From DATBVX01 sp963705495 (lineage in GTDB: Bacteria > Pseudomonadota > Gammaproteobacteria > Steroidobacterales > Steroidobacteraceae): a stretch of 64,000 nt of DNA. The notes under the pieces are model-generated. The model was not told the DNA's origin and did no database searches. It saw nothing but the letters and a program-made list of their open reading frames with translations. The position numbers were made by a program, and so were the translations under genes. The DNA is taken from assembly GCA_963705495.1 (NCBI GenBank), contig CAVPJQ010000015.1, positions 115,489-179,488 of the forward strand. Direction: 5' to 3'. The stretch's first letter is position 1. The number at the start of each line of letters is the position of its first letter. Of this stretch, positions 43,210 through 52,646 are shown one piece after another.

Positions 43210-44067
43210 TCAATGCTTGCCGTCGCCCTGTTTCTTCTCCAGCCCGAGCCCGACCTCGAAGCGGACCATCTCGGTGACGCTGGCGTTGCCCTGCTTGAGC
43301 AGTTTTTCAACGCTCACGTCCTGGTCCTTGACGAACGGCTGTCCCGTCAACGCAATCTCGTTCAGGTACTTGCGCAGCCGTCCTTCGACCATCTTGTCGA
43401 CGATCTCCGGAGTCTTGCCCTTGCCCTCGCCCGCCGCCTGATCCCGCAGGATGCTGCGCTCGCGATCGACGATGTCGGCGGGGACGTCGGACGGCTGGAT
43501 GTACTGGGGATTCGCCGCGGCGATGTGCATGGCCAGGTCCTTGGCGAGCTCGCCGTTGCCACCCTTTAGGGCCACCAGCACGCCGATTCGCATCCCGTGC
43601 ACATAGGTCCCCAGCGCGGTCGGGGCCGTCAGCGTCGCCACGCGCCGCACGTTGATGTTTTCGCCGATCTTGGCAACCAACGCACGCCGGTGCTCTTCCA
43701 GCGTTTCGCCCGAGTCAGTCTTCTGGCTGAGCAGCTCCGCGACGTCGTGTGCATGACTTTTTAGCGCCAATCGACCGATCAGCGCGGCGAAGCCCCGGAA
43801 ACTGTGCTCACGGGCGACGAAATCGGTCTCGCAGTTCACTTCCACGATGGCGGCCGTCAGGCCATCGCTCGATCGTTCGATGACGATGAGCCCCTCGGCA
43901 GCGACACGAGCCGCCTTTTTGTCAGCTTTCGCCAGGCCTTGCCGGCGCATCAGGTCGGCGGCGGCGTCGAGGTTGCCCGCCGACTCCACCAGCGCCTTTT
44001 TGCATTCCATCATGCCGGCGCCGGTGCGCTCTCGCAGCTGTTTGACCGCTTCTGCCGTGATTGTCAT
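43210..44067 (-). CDS. tsf: Elongation factor Ts
   Basis: Nucleotide exchange factor for EF-Tu. At 285 residues it begins with the UBA-like helix block AEAVKQLRERTGAGMMECKK and has the core CETDFVAREHSFRGFA (the TDFVA motif contacts EF-Tu). The C-terminal half with SVEKLLKQGNASVTEMVRFEVG is complete. It follows rpsB by 81 nt. Confidence 0.97.
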   Translation of the reverse strand: MTITAEAVKQLRERTGAGMMECKKALVESAGNLDAAADLMRRQGLAKADKKAARVAAEGLIVIERSSDGLTAAIVEVNCETDFVAREHSFRGFAALIGRLALKSHAHDVAELLSQKTDSGETLEEHRRALVAKIGENINVRRVATLTAPTALGTYVHGMRIGVLVALKGGNGELAKDLAMHIAAANPQYIQPSDVPADIVDRERSILRDQAAGEGKGKTPEIVDKMVEGRLRKYLNEIALTGQPFVKDQDVSVEKLLKQGNASVTEMVRFEVGLGLEKKQGDGKH

Positions 44068-44090
44068 CGTCCTGGAACCTCGAAGTGGAG

Positions 44091-44111
44091 TCCGCGGCGC
44101 GATGCCGCGGA
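44091..44111 (-). promoter_or_regulatory. rpsB-tsf intercistronic hairpin
   Basis: An 8-bp perfect stem, TCCGCGGC and GCCGCGGA, with a 5-nt loop lies between rpsB and tsf, without a T-run on the minus strand. E. coli also has a partial terminator or processing structure between these genes; a similar role is inferred. Confidence 0.45.
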
Positions 44112-44148
44112 ACGATATGCCTCAGCCGTGTGAGCCAGCGGATGCGGG

Positions 44149-45210
44149 CTATGCGCCCGCATTGCCTGCGGGTCCGGCTCCGGTATCACCGCCGCCCTCT
44201 GGCTTGGTGGCCACCTTGCGTCTCGCAGGGACATGCCGGCGTGCGGCAAAGCGCTCAGCGGCACCGACCAGGTCATCTGGCTCGTCGACGTCGCTGTCCG
44301 CCACATCGACCGCGACCGGATCGACCGCGACCGGATCGACCGCGACCGGATCGACCGCAGCAGTCTCGGCGGGGGGCGCCTCAGTCGCCAGCGCCTTCGC
44401 AGCCGGCTTGCGTCGAATTGCGGCTTTCTTCCTCGGCGGCGCTGGTCTGCGCCGCGCGGTCTTCTTCTTGGGGTTGCCTTCCTCGTCCAACTCGACGAAC
44501 TCGTCCTCACCGGCCGGTACTTCCGGAATCGACTGCTTGCCTTCGTTGATGGCTTCCGCGATGCCGATGGCATAGAGCTGGATGGCACGCATGGCGTCGT
44601 CATTGCCTGGGATGACGTAATCGATGCCGTCCGGCGAGCAGTTGGTATCGACGACCGCTACGACCGGGATACCGAGCTTTTGCGCCTCGTGAACCGCGAT
44701 CTTCTCGTGCCCCACGTCGATGACGAACAGCGCATCTGGCAGGGCGCCCATTTCCTTGATGCCACCCAGGCTCCTATTGAGCTTGTCCATCTCGCGGCGC
44801 AGGGCCTGAGCCTCTTTCTTGCCGCGCTTGTCCAGGGCACCGCTGGTCTGAAGTTCATCGAGCTCGGTCAGGCGCTTGATCGACTGCCGGATGGTCTTGA
44901 AATTGGTCAGCATTCCGCCCAACCAGCGCTGGTTGACGTACGGCATGCCACAGCGAACCGCTTCCTTCTGCACGGCCTCGCGCGCCGAACGCTTGGTGCC
45001 GACGAACAACACCTTGCCGCCGTCCGCAATGACTGCCTTGATGAAGGTCGCCGCCTCCACATATAGAGGTTGCGTCTTCTCGAGATTGATGATGTGGATC
45101 TTGTTACGTTCGCCGAAGATGTAGGGGGCCATCTTCGGGTTCCAGAAGCGGGTCTGATGTCCGAAATGAACACCCGCTTCCAGCATCTGTCGCATGGACA
45201 CGCTGGTCAT
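44149..45210 (-). CDS. rpsB: 30S ribosomal protein S2 with long C-terminal extension
   Basis: Ribosomal protein S2. Residues 1-224 are a normal S2 core (MRQMLEAGVHFGHQTRFWNPK, RWLGGMLTNFKTIRQSI, ALFVIDVGHEKIAVHEAQKL, DTNCSPDGIDYVIPGNDDA). The protein has 353 residues against about 240-260 in most bacteria. The extra part has a basic, Ala/Lys/Arg/Pro-rich stretch (about 247-275, histone-H1-like) and three VDPVA pentapeptides (286-300). An acidic patch (303-313) and another basic end follow. Reading frame and stop are clean. It heads rpsB-tsf-pyrH-frr. Confidence 0.95.
   Translation of the reverse strand: MTSVSMRQMLEAGVHFGHQTRFWNPKMAPYIFGERNKIHIINLEKTQPLYVEAATFIKAVIADGGKVLFVGTKRSAREAVQKEAVRCGMPYVNQRWLGGMLTNFKTIRQSIKRLTELDELQTSGALDKRGKKEAQALRREMDKLNRSLGGIKEMGALPDALFVIDVGHEKIAVHEAQKLGIPVVAVVDTNCSPDGIDYVIPGNDDAMRAIQLYAIGIAEAINEGKQSIPEVPAGEDEFVELDEEGNPKKKTARRRPAPPRKKAAIRRKPAAKALATEAPPAETAAVDPVAVDPVAVDPVAVDVADSDVDEPDDLVGAAERFAARRHVPARRKVATKPEGGGDTGAGPAGNAGA
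44305..44358. repeat. 15-bp tandem repeat inside rpsB
   Basis: Three perfect copies of ATCGACCGCGACCGG (plus strand) and a partial fourth encode VDPVA-VDPVA-VDPVA-VD in the S2 extension. A repeat length that is a multiple of three lets copy number change without breaking the frame. Confidence 0.95.
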
Positions 45211-45362
45211 GAAAGGCTCCTTGTGGGGTTAGGCCTCCGCGCATCCCATGTGGAAACCGCTGTCGGCCCTCAGGGGCCTTTCAGAACCCGGAGTTACCGT
45301 CGGCGGCACCCGTCCACATGTGACGATGCGCGTGTGGTTTGCATTGCCAAAAAACGGCGCGC
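45211..45362 (-). promoter_or_regulatory. Long 5' leader of rpsB
   Basis: About 150 nt lie between the proposed start of transcription and the rpsB ATG, which has AAGGAG 7 nt upstream. Several short stems are visible, for example GGCCC-CTGA-GGGCC. Gammaproteobacterial rpsB leaders are known to bind S2 for autoregulation; I infer a similar role but cannot match the fold by eye. Confidence 0.4.
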
Positions 45363-45391
45363 TTTATACCATAAACTTCTTGAGCGAACAA
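45363..45391 (-). promoter_or_regulatory. Sigma-70 promoter of the rpsB operon
   Basis: Minus strand TTGTTC (45391-45386), 17-nt spacer, TATAAA (45368-45363). It lies in the 243-nt divergent gap to map and is the only good promoter seen there. Confidence 0.6.
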
Positions 45392-45453
45392 TGCGTTAGA
45401 TTCACCGGCACAACTGTGCCCCCGCCATGCGCGAAGCAGCCTTCACACCTGTC

Positions 45454-46224
45454 ATGAACGTGTCGATCAAGACTCCTGAAGATCAGGAGCGCATGCGCGT
45501 GGCCGGACGCCTCGCGGCCGAGGTACTCGACATGATCGGCGAGCACATCGTGCCGGGCGTGACGACCGAAGAGCTGGACCGGCTGTGCCACGCCTACATC
45601 GTGAATCACCAGCAGGCCATTCCGGCGAACCTGCATTACAAGGGGTATCCGAAGACGATCTGCGCGTCAGTCAATCACGTCGTCTGTCACGGCATCCCGG
45701 GTGAGCGCGTCCTCAAGAGCGGCGACATCGTCAATATCGACGTCACCGTCATCAAGGAGGGCTTTCACGGTGACACCAGCCGCATGTACTTCGTCGGCAA
45801 GCCCGCAGTGCAGGCGCAGCGCCTGACGGAAAGTTGCTTCGAAGCCATGTGGCGTGGCATCGAGCGGGTGCGGCCCGGCGCTCACCTCGGTGATATCGGG
45901 CACGCTATCCAGGTCCTCGCCGAGTCACGCAACTTCTCAGTGGTGCGCGAGTACTGCGGTCATGGCATCGGGCGGATCTACCATGAGGACCCCCAAGTTC
46001 TGCACTACGGCGAGCCCGGTACCGGCCTTGAATTGAAGACTGGCATGACCTTCACGATCGAGCCGATGATCAACGCCGGGCGCCGGCACGTGCGCCTGCT
46101 CCCCGACGGCTGGACGGTGGTCACCAAGGATCATTCACTTTCCGCGCAGTGGGAACACACGGTGCTGGTGACGGCAACGGGTCACGAAGTGCTCACCCTT
46201 GGCAGCCGTGATCGTGCCGGCTGA
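45454..46224 (+). CDS. map: Methionine aminopeptidase type I
   Basis: Removes the initiator Met from new proteins. From the ATG at 45454 the start MNVSIKTPEDQERMRVAG aligns with E. coli MAISIKTPEDI, so I prefer it to the ATG nine codons earlier (45427). At 256 residues it has VNHVVCHGIPG, the metal-binding aspartates in DIVNIDVTVIKEGFHGDTSRM, the His in REYCGHGIGR, and the glutamates in MTFTIEPMINAG and SAQWEHTVLV. It is divergent from rpsB, the classic arrangement. Confidence 0.96.
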   Translation: MNVSIKTPEDQERMRVAGRLAAEVLDMIGEHIVPGVTTEELDRLCHAYIVNHQQAIPANLHYKGYPKTICASVNHVVCHGIPGERVLKSGDIVNIDVTVIKEGFHGDTSRMYFVGKPAVQAQRLTESCFEAMWRGIERVRPGAHLGDIGHAIQVLAESRNFSVVREYCGHGIGRIYHEDPQVLHYGEPGTGLELKTGMTFTIEPMINAGRRHVRLLPDGWTVVTKDHSLSAQWEHTVLVTATGHEVLTLGSRDRAG

Positions 46225-46236
46225 CCACGCGTCCCG

Positions 46237-48936
46237 ATGATCACAGTCCCCGGGACCGACGACTATGAAGACAACGAGGCGATCACTTCAGGAACGCCCG
46301 CAGTCTGGCGACACCTGCAATCTCTGAAGGACTCACTCGATGCTGGGGGCAATTCGGTAGCGACGTTCCGCGCTGCGCTGGAACGCGGCGATGCGGAGCT
46401 GCGGGAGCGCTTCGGGCACGACGAGCCCATCGAAGAGCTGGTGCGCGATCGCGCGCGACTGGTGGATGGACTCCTGGTGCGCGCCTGGTCACTGCACGCG
46501 GGCGAGCGTATGCATGAACTGGCGCTGATCGCAGTCGGGGGCTACGGCCGCGGGGAGTTGCACCCGTGTTCCGACATCGACGTCTGCGTGTTGCTGCCGA
46601 AGGGGGAATCTTCCGCCTGGGAGCGGGGGCTCGAGCGCTTCCTGACGTTCCTCTGGGACATCGGCCTTGAGGTCGGTCACAGCGTTCGGACCATCGATGA
46701 CTGTCAGCGCGAGAGCCTCGCGGACATCAGCGTAGCGACGACGCTGCTCGAAGCGCGCCGCCTCGCCGGCCCCGAATCGCTGTTCGCCGCAATGAAGCAG
46801 GCACTTGCTCCCGATCGCTTGTGGCCGGCGAAGGACTTCTTCGAAGAGAAGGTGAAAGAGCAGGTCGCCCGGCATCATCGCTTTTACGATACCGCCTACA
46901 ACCTCGAGCCCAACGTCAAGTCCAGTCCCGGTGGTCTGCGCGATATCCAGACCATTGGCTGGGTCGCGAAGCGGCATTTCGGTACCGACACGCTCGATGG
47001 CCTGGTCGCGCATAGCTTCCTGACACGTAACGAGTTGCGCAAGCTCAAGACCGCCCAGGCATTCCTGTGGAAGGTCCGGTTCGCCCTGCACATGCTCACC
47101 GGGCGGCGCGAGGATCGGCTGCTCTTCGACCACCAGATCCGCCTTGCGAAGCTCTTCGGCTACGAGGACGCGACCTACACGCTCGCCGTCGAGCAGTTCA
47201 TGCAGCGCTATTACCGCACGGTGATGGACGTCAGCCTGCTCAACGAGATGCTGCTGCAGCTGTTTCGCGAGGCGATCCTCACGCCGAGCGGCGAACCGGT
47301 GCCGCTCAATGCACGCTTTCAGACGCGCAATGACTATCTGGAGGTCACCGCGGATGACGTGTTCGCGCGCAACCCATCGGCGTTGCTGGAGGTCTTCGGC
47401 CTGATCCAGCAGAACCCTCACATTCGTGGCGTGCGCGCAGCGACGATCCGTCTCATCGGCCGGAGCCTGTGGCTCATCGACGAGGAGTTTCGCCAGAACC
47501 CGCGACATCATCGACTGTTCCTCGACATGCTGCGCGCCCCGATCGGCGTGACTCACGAGCTGCGGCGCATGAATCTCTACGGCGTGCTCGGGCGCTACAT
47601 TCCGGCGTTCGGGCGCATTGTCGGTCGCATGCAGTACGACCTCTTCCATGCCTATACGGTCGATGCGCATACGCTGTTCGTGGTGAGCAACCTGCGCCGC
47701 CTGGCGATACCGAAGTACGACCAGGAATTCCCGGCGCTGAGCCCGATCGCACAATCGTTGCCGAAGTTCGAAGTCGCCATTCTTGCGGCGCTCTTTCACG
47801 ACATCGCGAAAGGCCGCGGCGGCGATCACTCCGAGCTCGGCGCCGTGGATGCCGAAGCATTCTGCCTCGAGCAGGGTCTGAGCCGTTACGATGCGCGGCT
47901 CGTGGCCTGGCTGGTGCGCAATCACCTCCTGCTGTCAGTGACCGCGCAAAAAAAGGACATCGCCGACCCGGAGGTGATTCGCGAGTTCGCACGCGTCGTC
48001 GGCGATCAGACCCACCTCGATTACCTCTACGTGCTCACCGTCGCCGATGTGCGCGGCACCAATCCTAAACTCTGGAATACATGGAAGGCCTCGTTGTTCG
48101 AGGAATTCTACGAACGCACCAAGCGTGCGCTGCGACGCGGCCTGGAAAGCCCGATCGACCAGGAGGAACTGGTGCGTGAGACCCAGGCTGCAGCACGTAC
48201 CTTGCTCGCGCAACGCGGCGCCGACCCGCAGGCTGTGGAACGAGTCTGGCAATCCTGCACTGACATCTATTTCCTGCGTCACACGCCCGAGGAAATCGCC
48301 TGGCACACCGCCCTGCTCGCAGCGCGCGAGCCACAGGATGAATCGCCGCTGGTGGCAGTCAATCCCATGATCGAGCGTGGCGGCACGCCGATCTTCGCCT
48401 ACACGCCGCGTCGCCAGCACAGCTTTGCACGTACCACGGCAGTGCTGGACCAGATGGGCCTCAACATCGTCAATGCACGCGTCACGCCGACCGCGGACGG
48501 CTACAGCATCGAGACCTACCTGGTGCTCGAGGATAACGGCCGCACGATTTCCGACCCCTCGAGAATCCATGAAATCGAACGAGCGCTGCTGCGCAGTCTC
48601 CATCAGCCGCTGCACTCCCCGCCCGCCGTCACGCGGCGGGCACCGCGCCAGGTGCGCATGTTCGCAACGCCTACGCAGGTCGTGCTGACGCGCGATGAGC
48701 GCAACAACCGGACGGTCCTGGAACTGATTGCAGGTGACCGGCCGGGCCTTTTGTCGGAGGTCGGCAAGGTGTTCATGAGTGAGCGGGTCGATATCCAGGG
48801 AGCACGGATCATGACGGTCGGCGAGCGCGCCGAGGATGTCTTCTACGTAAGCCACGAAGACGGTCGACCGCTCACGGAAGAAGCTGGGTTACGGCTGCAG
48901 CAGAAACTGGTGGAGACGCTGGACCGACGCGAATGA
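46237..48936 (+). CDS. glnD: Bifunctional uridylyltransferase/uridylyl-removing enzyme GlnD
   Basis: Nitrogen sensor that uridylylates and deuridylylates PII. At 899 residues the nucleotidyltransferase motif is at about 101-115 (GGYGRGELHPCSDID, with D113/D115). The HD domain is near 521 (AALFHDIAKGRGGDHSELG), and two ACT domains occupy the C-terminal 170 residues (HSFARTTAVLDQMGLNIVNA and LELIAGDRPGLLSEVGKVF). All activities appear intact. It follows map by 12 nt and overlaps dapC by 4 nt. Confidence 0.97.
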   Translation: MITVPGTDDYEDNEAITSGTPAVWRHLQSLKDSLDAGGNSVATFRAALERGDAELRERFGHDEPIEELVRDRARLVDGLLVRAWSLHAGERMHELALIAVGGYGRGELHPCSDIDVCVLLPKGESSAWERGLERFLTFLWDIGLEVGHSVRTIDDCQRESLADISVATTLLEARRLAGPESLFAAMKQALAPDRLWPAKDFFEEKVKEQVARHHRFYDTAYNLEPNVKSSPGGLRDIQTIGWVAKRHFGTDTLDGLVAHSFLTRNELRKLKTAQAFLWKVRFALHMLTGRREDRLLFDHQIRLAKLFGYEDATYTLAVEQFMQRYYRTVMDVSLLNEMLLQLFREAILTPSGEPVPLNARFQTRNDYLEVTADDVFARNPSALLEVFGLIQQNPHIRGVRAATIRLIGRSLWLIDEEFRQNPRHHRLFLDMLRAPIGVTHELRRMNLYGVLGRYIPAFGRIVGRMQYDLFHAYTVDAHTLFVVSNLRRLAIPKYDQEFPALSPIAQSLPKFEVAILAALFHDIAKGRGGDHSELGAVDAEAFCLEQGLSRYDARLVAWLVRNHLLLSVTAQKKDIADPEVIREFARVVGDQTHLDYLYVLTVADVRGTNPKLWNTWKASLFEEFYERTKRALRRGLESPIDQEELVRETQAAARTLLAQRGADPQAVERVWQSCTDIYFLRHTPEEIAWHTALLAAREPQDESPLVAVNPMIERGGTPIFAYTPRRQHSFARTTAVLDQMGLNIVNARVTPTADGYSIETYLVLEDNGRTISDPSRIHEIERALLRSLHQPLHSPPAVTRRAPRQVRMFATPTQVVLTRDERNNRTVLELIAGDRPGLLSEVGKVFMSERVDIQGARIMTVGERAEDVFYVSHEDGRPLTEEAGLRLQQKLVETLDRRE

Positions 48937-50129
48937 ATCCGCGTCTCGCGTTGCTTCATCCCTATCCCTTCGAGCGCCTGCGGCGATTGATCGCCGGCCT
49001 GCAACCGCCTGCGGAGCTCACGCCGATCGCTCTGTGGATCGGCGAGCCGCGACATTCCCCGCCGCAGTTCCTGATCGACGCGCTGACGGCGGCGCTCGGT
49101 ACGCTCGGTCAGTATCCCGCCGCACTTGGATTGCCAGTACTGCGCGAAGCGGCTGCGCAATGGCTGGAGCGTCGCTTCGTGCTACCCGCAGGCTGCGTCG
49201 ATCCGCAGACGATGCTGCTCCCGGTGAGCGGCACACGCGAAGCGCTCTTCAGTTTCGTGCAAGCCAGCGTCAATCCGGCGCAACGCCCGCTGGTGCTCAT
49301 GCCGAATCCCTTCTATCAGATCTACGAAGGCGCTGCGTTGCTCGCGGGCGCCGAGCCCTATTACCTCGACACGCTGCCCGAGAACCGCTATCTGCCCGAT
49401 CTGCAGACGGTGCCGGCCGCGGTCTGGGAGCGCTGCGGGTTGCTGTTCCTGTGTTCGCCGGGAAATCCAACCGGGGCGGTGATGAGCCAGGAGTATCTAA
49501 ACGACGCGCTCGAGATCGCGGAACGCTACGGCTTCATCATTGCGGCAGACGAGTGCTACGCGGATATCTACCTCGATGAGGCATCGCCTCCCCCCAGCCT
49601 GTTGCAGGCGGCGCGGGCAGCCGGGCGGTCGCGCTTCGAGCGTTGCGTGGCATTTCACAGCCTGTCGAAACGTTCCAGCGTGCCGGGCTTGCGTTCTGGA
49701 TTCGTCGTCGGCGACCCGCAGATCATGCAGCAGTATCACTTGTACCGGACCTATCACGGCGCGGCGGTCGGTACGCACGTACAGGTGGCAAGCGTGGCGG
49801 CATGGCGCGACGATGCGCATGCAGCCGAGAATCGCGCCCTGTATCGCCAGAAGTTTGCCGAGGTCGTGCCGATACTGGAGCCTGTCGTCGACGTCAAGCG
49901 GCCCGAGGCTGCCTTTTACCTGTGGGCGAACATCGGCGACGATGATGAGAAGTTCGTCCGCGAGCTCTATGCGCGCAAGAACGTGCTGGTGCTTCCCGGC
50001 AGCTACATGGGACGCGACGGCGCGTGCGGCAACCCGGGGCGTGGCAGGGTCCGCATCTCGATGGTTGCCAGCGTCCCCGATTGCGTGTTGGCAGCGCGCA
50101 GGATTCGTGATCTCGTGGAGCACACCTGA
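48933..50129 (+). CDS. dapC: Succinyldiaminopimelate transaminase
   Basis: PLP-dependent class I aminotransferase that forms N-succinyl-L,L-diaminopimelate in lysine and peptidoglycan synthesis. At 398 residues the PLP lysine is in FHSLSKRSSVPGLRSGFV. LWIGEPRHSPP, LCSPGNPTGAVMS, AADECYADIYLDE and the C-terminal GRVRISMVAS are as expected. Its position between glnD and dapD supports DapC over other aminotransferases. It overlaps both neighbours. Confidence 0.93.
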   Translation: MNPRLALLHPYPFERLRRLIAGLQPPAELTPIALWIGEPRHSPPQFLIDALTAALGTLGQYPAALGLPVLREAAAQWLERRFVLPAGCVDPQTMLLPVSGTREALFSFVQASVNPAQRPLVLMPNPFYQIYEGAALLAGAEPYYLDTLPENRYLPDLQTVPAAVWERCGLLFLCSPGNPTGAVMSQEYLNDALEIAERYGFIIAADECYADIYLDEASPPPSLLQAARAAGRSRFERCVAFHSLSKRSSVPGLRSGFVVGDPQIMQQYHLYRTYHGAAVGTHVQVASVAAWRDDAHAAENRALYRQKFAEVVPILEPVVDVKRPEAAFYLWANIGDDDEKFVRELYARKNVLVLPGSYMGRDGACGNPGRGRVRISMVASVPDCVLAARRIRDLVEHT

Positions 50130-50962
50130 TGGTGGACACTTCCTCTCTGCAGGCGACGATCGACGCGGCATTCGGGCAGCGCGCCTCTCTGGATCCCTCT
50201 TCGGCGCCCGACTCGTTGCGCACCGCCCTCGATGAGGCGCTGGGGCTCCTCGACAGCGGGGATGTTCGTGTCGCCGAGAAGCAAGCCGGTCGCTGGATCG
50301 TCAACCAATGGCTCAAGAGAGCCGTGTTGCTGCACTTTCGGGTGCACGACAACCAGGTGTTCGATGCAGGTTACACGCGGTTCTACGACAAGCTGCCGCT
50401 GAAATTCGCGGCCCATGACGCGGCGACCTTTCGCGCTTCTGGCGCACGCGTGGTCCCGCACGCCATCGTGCGCAAGGGTGCCTTCATCGCGCCGAACGTC
50501 GTGCTGATGCCGAGCTACGTCAACGTCGGGGCATTCGTCGACAGCGGCACGATGGTGGACACCTGGGCCACAGTCGGCTCGTGCGCGCAGATCGGTCGCA
50601 ACGTGCATCTTTCCGGAGGCGTTGGGATCGGTGGCGTGCTCGAGCCGGTACAGGCCGCGCCGACGATCATCGAGGACAATTGCTTCATCGGCGCGCGCTC
50701 TGAAATCGTCGAAGGCGTGATCGTGGGTGAAGGCTCTGTGATCTCCATGGGCGTCTTCATCGGCCAGAGCACGCGTATCTTCGATCGAGCTACCGGAAAG
50801 GTTGCGTACGGTGAGGTCCCGCCCGGCTCGGTCGTCGTCCCCGGCAGCTTGCCCGCAGCGGACGGTCGCTACAGCCTCAATTGCGCCGTGATCGTCAAGC
50901 GTGTCGACGCACGTACGCGCGAGAAGACCTCGATCAACGAGCTGTTGCGCGAAGCTGACTAA
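50129..50962 (+). CDS. dapD: Tetrahydrodipicolinate N-succinyltransferase
   Basis: Succinylates tetrahydrodipicolinate, the step before DapC. At 277 residues it has an N-terminal helical domain, a hexapeptide-repeat beta-helix (about 105-220, VVPHAIVRKGAFIAPNVVLM, VNVGAFVDSGTMVDTWATVG) and GGVGIGGVLEPVQAAPTIIE. Its start shares one base with the dapC stop. It converges on phoU with a 13-nt gap. Confidence 0.97.
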   Translation: MVDTSSLQATIDAAFGQRASLDPSSAPDSLRTALDEALGLLDSGDVRVAEKQAGRWIVNQWLKRAVLLHFRVHDNQVFDAGYTRFYDKLPLKFAAHDAATFRASGARVVPHAIVRKGAFIAPNVVLMPSYVNVGAFVDSGTMVDTWATVGSCAQIGRNVHLSGGVGIGGVLEPVQAAPTIIEDNCFIGARSEIVEGVIVGEGSVISMGVFIGQSTRIFDRATGKVAYGEVPPGSVVVPGSLPAADGRYSLNCAVIVKRVDARTREKTSINELLREAD

Positions 50963-50975
50963 GCAGCCGGCCGGC

Positions 50976-51710
50976 CTAGGATTGAGCCGACCTTTTCGCG
51001 CCTTCGGCGATGAGCACGGCCGTGTCTTCGTGACGCACGTCCCTGCCTTCCACGAGATACAGCACATAGCGCGCAATGTTCTTGGCGTGGTCACCGACGC
51101 GCTCGAGTGACTTGAGCACCGTCACGGCATCGAGCATTGCAGGCAAACGGCGCGGATCCTCCATGACCTGCGTGAGCAGCCGGCGCAGCGCCGCCTGAAA
51201 TTCCGCATTGAGCTCCTGGTCGCGGCGCACGACCTCGACTCCGGCAACCGGGTCCATGCGATCGAATGCATCGAGCGCATCGCGCAGCATCTCGAGCGCG
51301 AAACGCCCCATGTGCCGGGCATCGCGCGCGAGCTGCGGGCTCGGCCGGGTGCTGCGCTTGCCGTCGCCCCGCACTACCGCAAGAGCGATCTTCTTGGCCT
51401 CATCACCGATGCGCTCCAGGTCCGACACCGCGCGCGCGATCGAGATGATGGCGCGTAAATCACTGCCCATCGGCTGGCGACGCGCGATGAGCGCGACGCT
51501 GTCCTCGTCCATGCGCACATCGTAGGCATTGACCTCGTCCTCGCGCGTGAGCACGCTGTGCGCCAACGCCTCGTCGCCGGTGGCGAGCGCGTTGACTGCG
51601 CGCTGTACCTGGTCCAGCACCAACCCGCCCATCTCCAGCAAGCGCAGTCGCAGGCCCGCCAGATCGACGTCGTAGCCCTTTACCGTGTGGCCTTCTGTGA
51701 TTTCGTTCAT
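50976..51710 (-). CDS. phoU: Phosphate-signalling regulator PhoU (pst operon copy)
   Basis: Couples the Pst transporter to PhoR so that the Pho regulon is off when phosphate is plentiful. At 244 residues it is two three-helix PhoU repeats with conserved acidic metal-binding patterns (SDLERIGDEAKKIALAV, SLERVGDHAKNIARYVLYLVEG). It lies 12 nt after pstB as the last gene of the pst cluster. A paralogue is encoded at 60077-60799. Confidence 0.95.
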   Translation of the reverse strand: MNEITEGHTVKGYDVDLAGLRLRLLEMGGLVLDQVQRAVNALATGDEALAHSVLTREDEVNAYDVRMDEDSVALIARRQPMGSDLRAIISIARAVSDLERIGDEAKKIALAVVRGDGKRSTRPSPQLARDARHMGRFALEMLRDALDAFDRMDPVAGVEVVRRDQELNAEFQAALRRLLTQVMEDPRRLPAMLDAVTVLKSLERVGDHAKNIARYVLYLVEGRDVRHEDTAVLIAEGAKRSAQS

Positions 51711-51722
51711 GGGCGGATTCGC

Positions 51723-52619
51723 CTAGCCGAATCTTCCCGTGATGTAGTCTTCCGTGAGCTTGTGCCTGGGGTTGGTGAAAATACGATCGGTCTCACCGAC
51801 TTCGATGAGATCGCCGAGGTGAAAGTATGCGGTGCGCTGCGAAACGCGCGCCGCCTGCTGCATCGAGTGAGTCACGATGCAGATCGCATAACTGGCCCGC
51901 AGCTCGTCGATGAGATCCTCGATGCGTGCGGTCGCGATTGGATCGAGCGCCGAGCAGGGCTCGTCCATCAGGATGACCTCCGGGTTTACCGCGATGGTGC
52001 GTGCGATGCACAGCCTCTGCTGCTGTCCACCAGAGAGACTGGTGCCCGAGTGAGTGATCCGGTCCTTGACCTCCTCCCACAGCCCGGCACGCTGCAAGCT
52101 CGTCTGCACGATCTCATCCAGTTCGGCACGATCCGATGCGAGCCCATGAATGCGCGGCCCGTAGGCGACATTCTCGTAGATCGACTTGGGGAAGGGATTC
52201 GGCTTCTGGAACACCATGCCCACGCGCGCGCGAAGTTGCACGACGTCCTGTCGCCGATCGTAGATATCCCGCCCGTCCATGGTGATCATCCCGGTGATGC
52301 GCGCCGATTCGATCGTGTCGTTCATGCGATTGAGGCAGCGCAGGAAGGTCGATTTGCCGCAGCCCGATGGCCCGATCATCGCAATGACCTGGTTACGGCC
52401 GATGTCCAGGCTCACGCTCTTGATGGCGTGCTTGTCACCGTAGTGAACGTTGACGTCGCGCGCCGACATGATCGGATCCTCCACCGTGGCCGTGCCGACA
52501 GTGCGCCGGTCTGACGGGGGCGTGAGGTCCACGCCGCCCGGCTGGCGATGGCTGGGCTTCAGGTTCAGGCCCGCCTCGGTGTTCGGTGCGGTCTTCTCTT
52601 CAGCAACGGCAGTGTTCAT
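51723..52619 (-). CDS. pstB: Phosphate ABC transporter ATP-binding protein
   Basis: ATPase of the high-affinity phosphate importer. At 298 residues it has Walker A GPSGCGKSTFLRCLNRMND, the Q-loop region VGMVFQKPNPFPKSIYENV, the ABC signature LSGGQQQRLCIARTIA and Walker B VILMDEPCSALDP. A polar N-terminal extension of about 45 residues precedes the domain. It lies 27 nt after pstA. Confidence 0.96.
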   Translation of the reverse strand: MNTAVAEEKTAPNTEAGLNLKPSHRQPGGVDLTPPSDRRTVGTATVEDPIMSARDVNVHYGDKHAIKSVSLDIGRNQVIAMIGPSGCGKSTFLRCLNRMNDTIESARITGMITMDGRDIYDRRQDVVQLRARVGMVFQKPNPFPKSIYENVAYGPRIHGLASDRAELDEIVQTSLQRAGLWEEVKDRITHSGTSLSGGQQQRLCIARTIAVNPEVILMDEPCSALDPIATARIEDLIDELRASYAICIVTHSMQQAARVSQRTAYFHLGDLIEVGETDRIFTNPRHKLTEDYITGRFG

Positions 52620-52646
52620 TTCGGCCTCTCGATGGACAGGTGGCGC

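Noticed and set aside
44305..44358. CRISPR-like or minisatellite array
   Set aside because: Only three 15-bp units without spacers, in frame inside rpsB; it is a coding repeat.
46489..47925. 478-codon open frame opposite glnD
   Set aside because: Antisense shadow of glnD with no family motifs.
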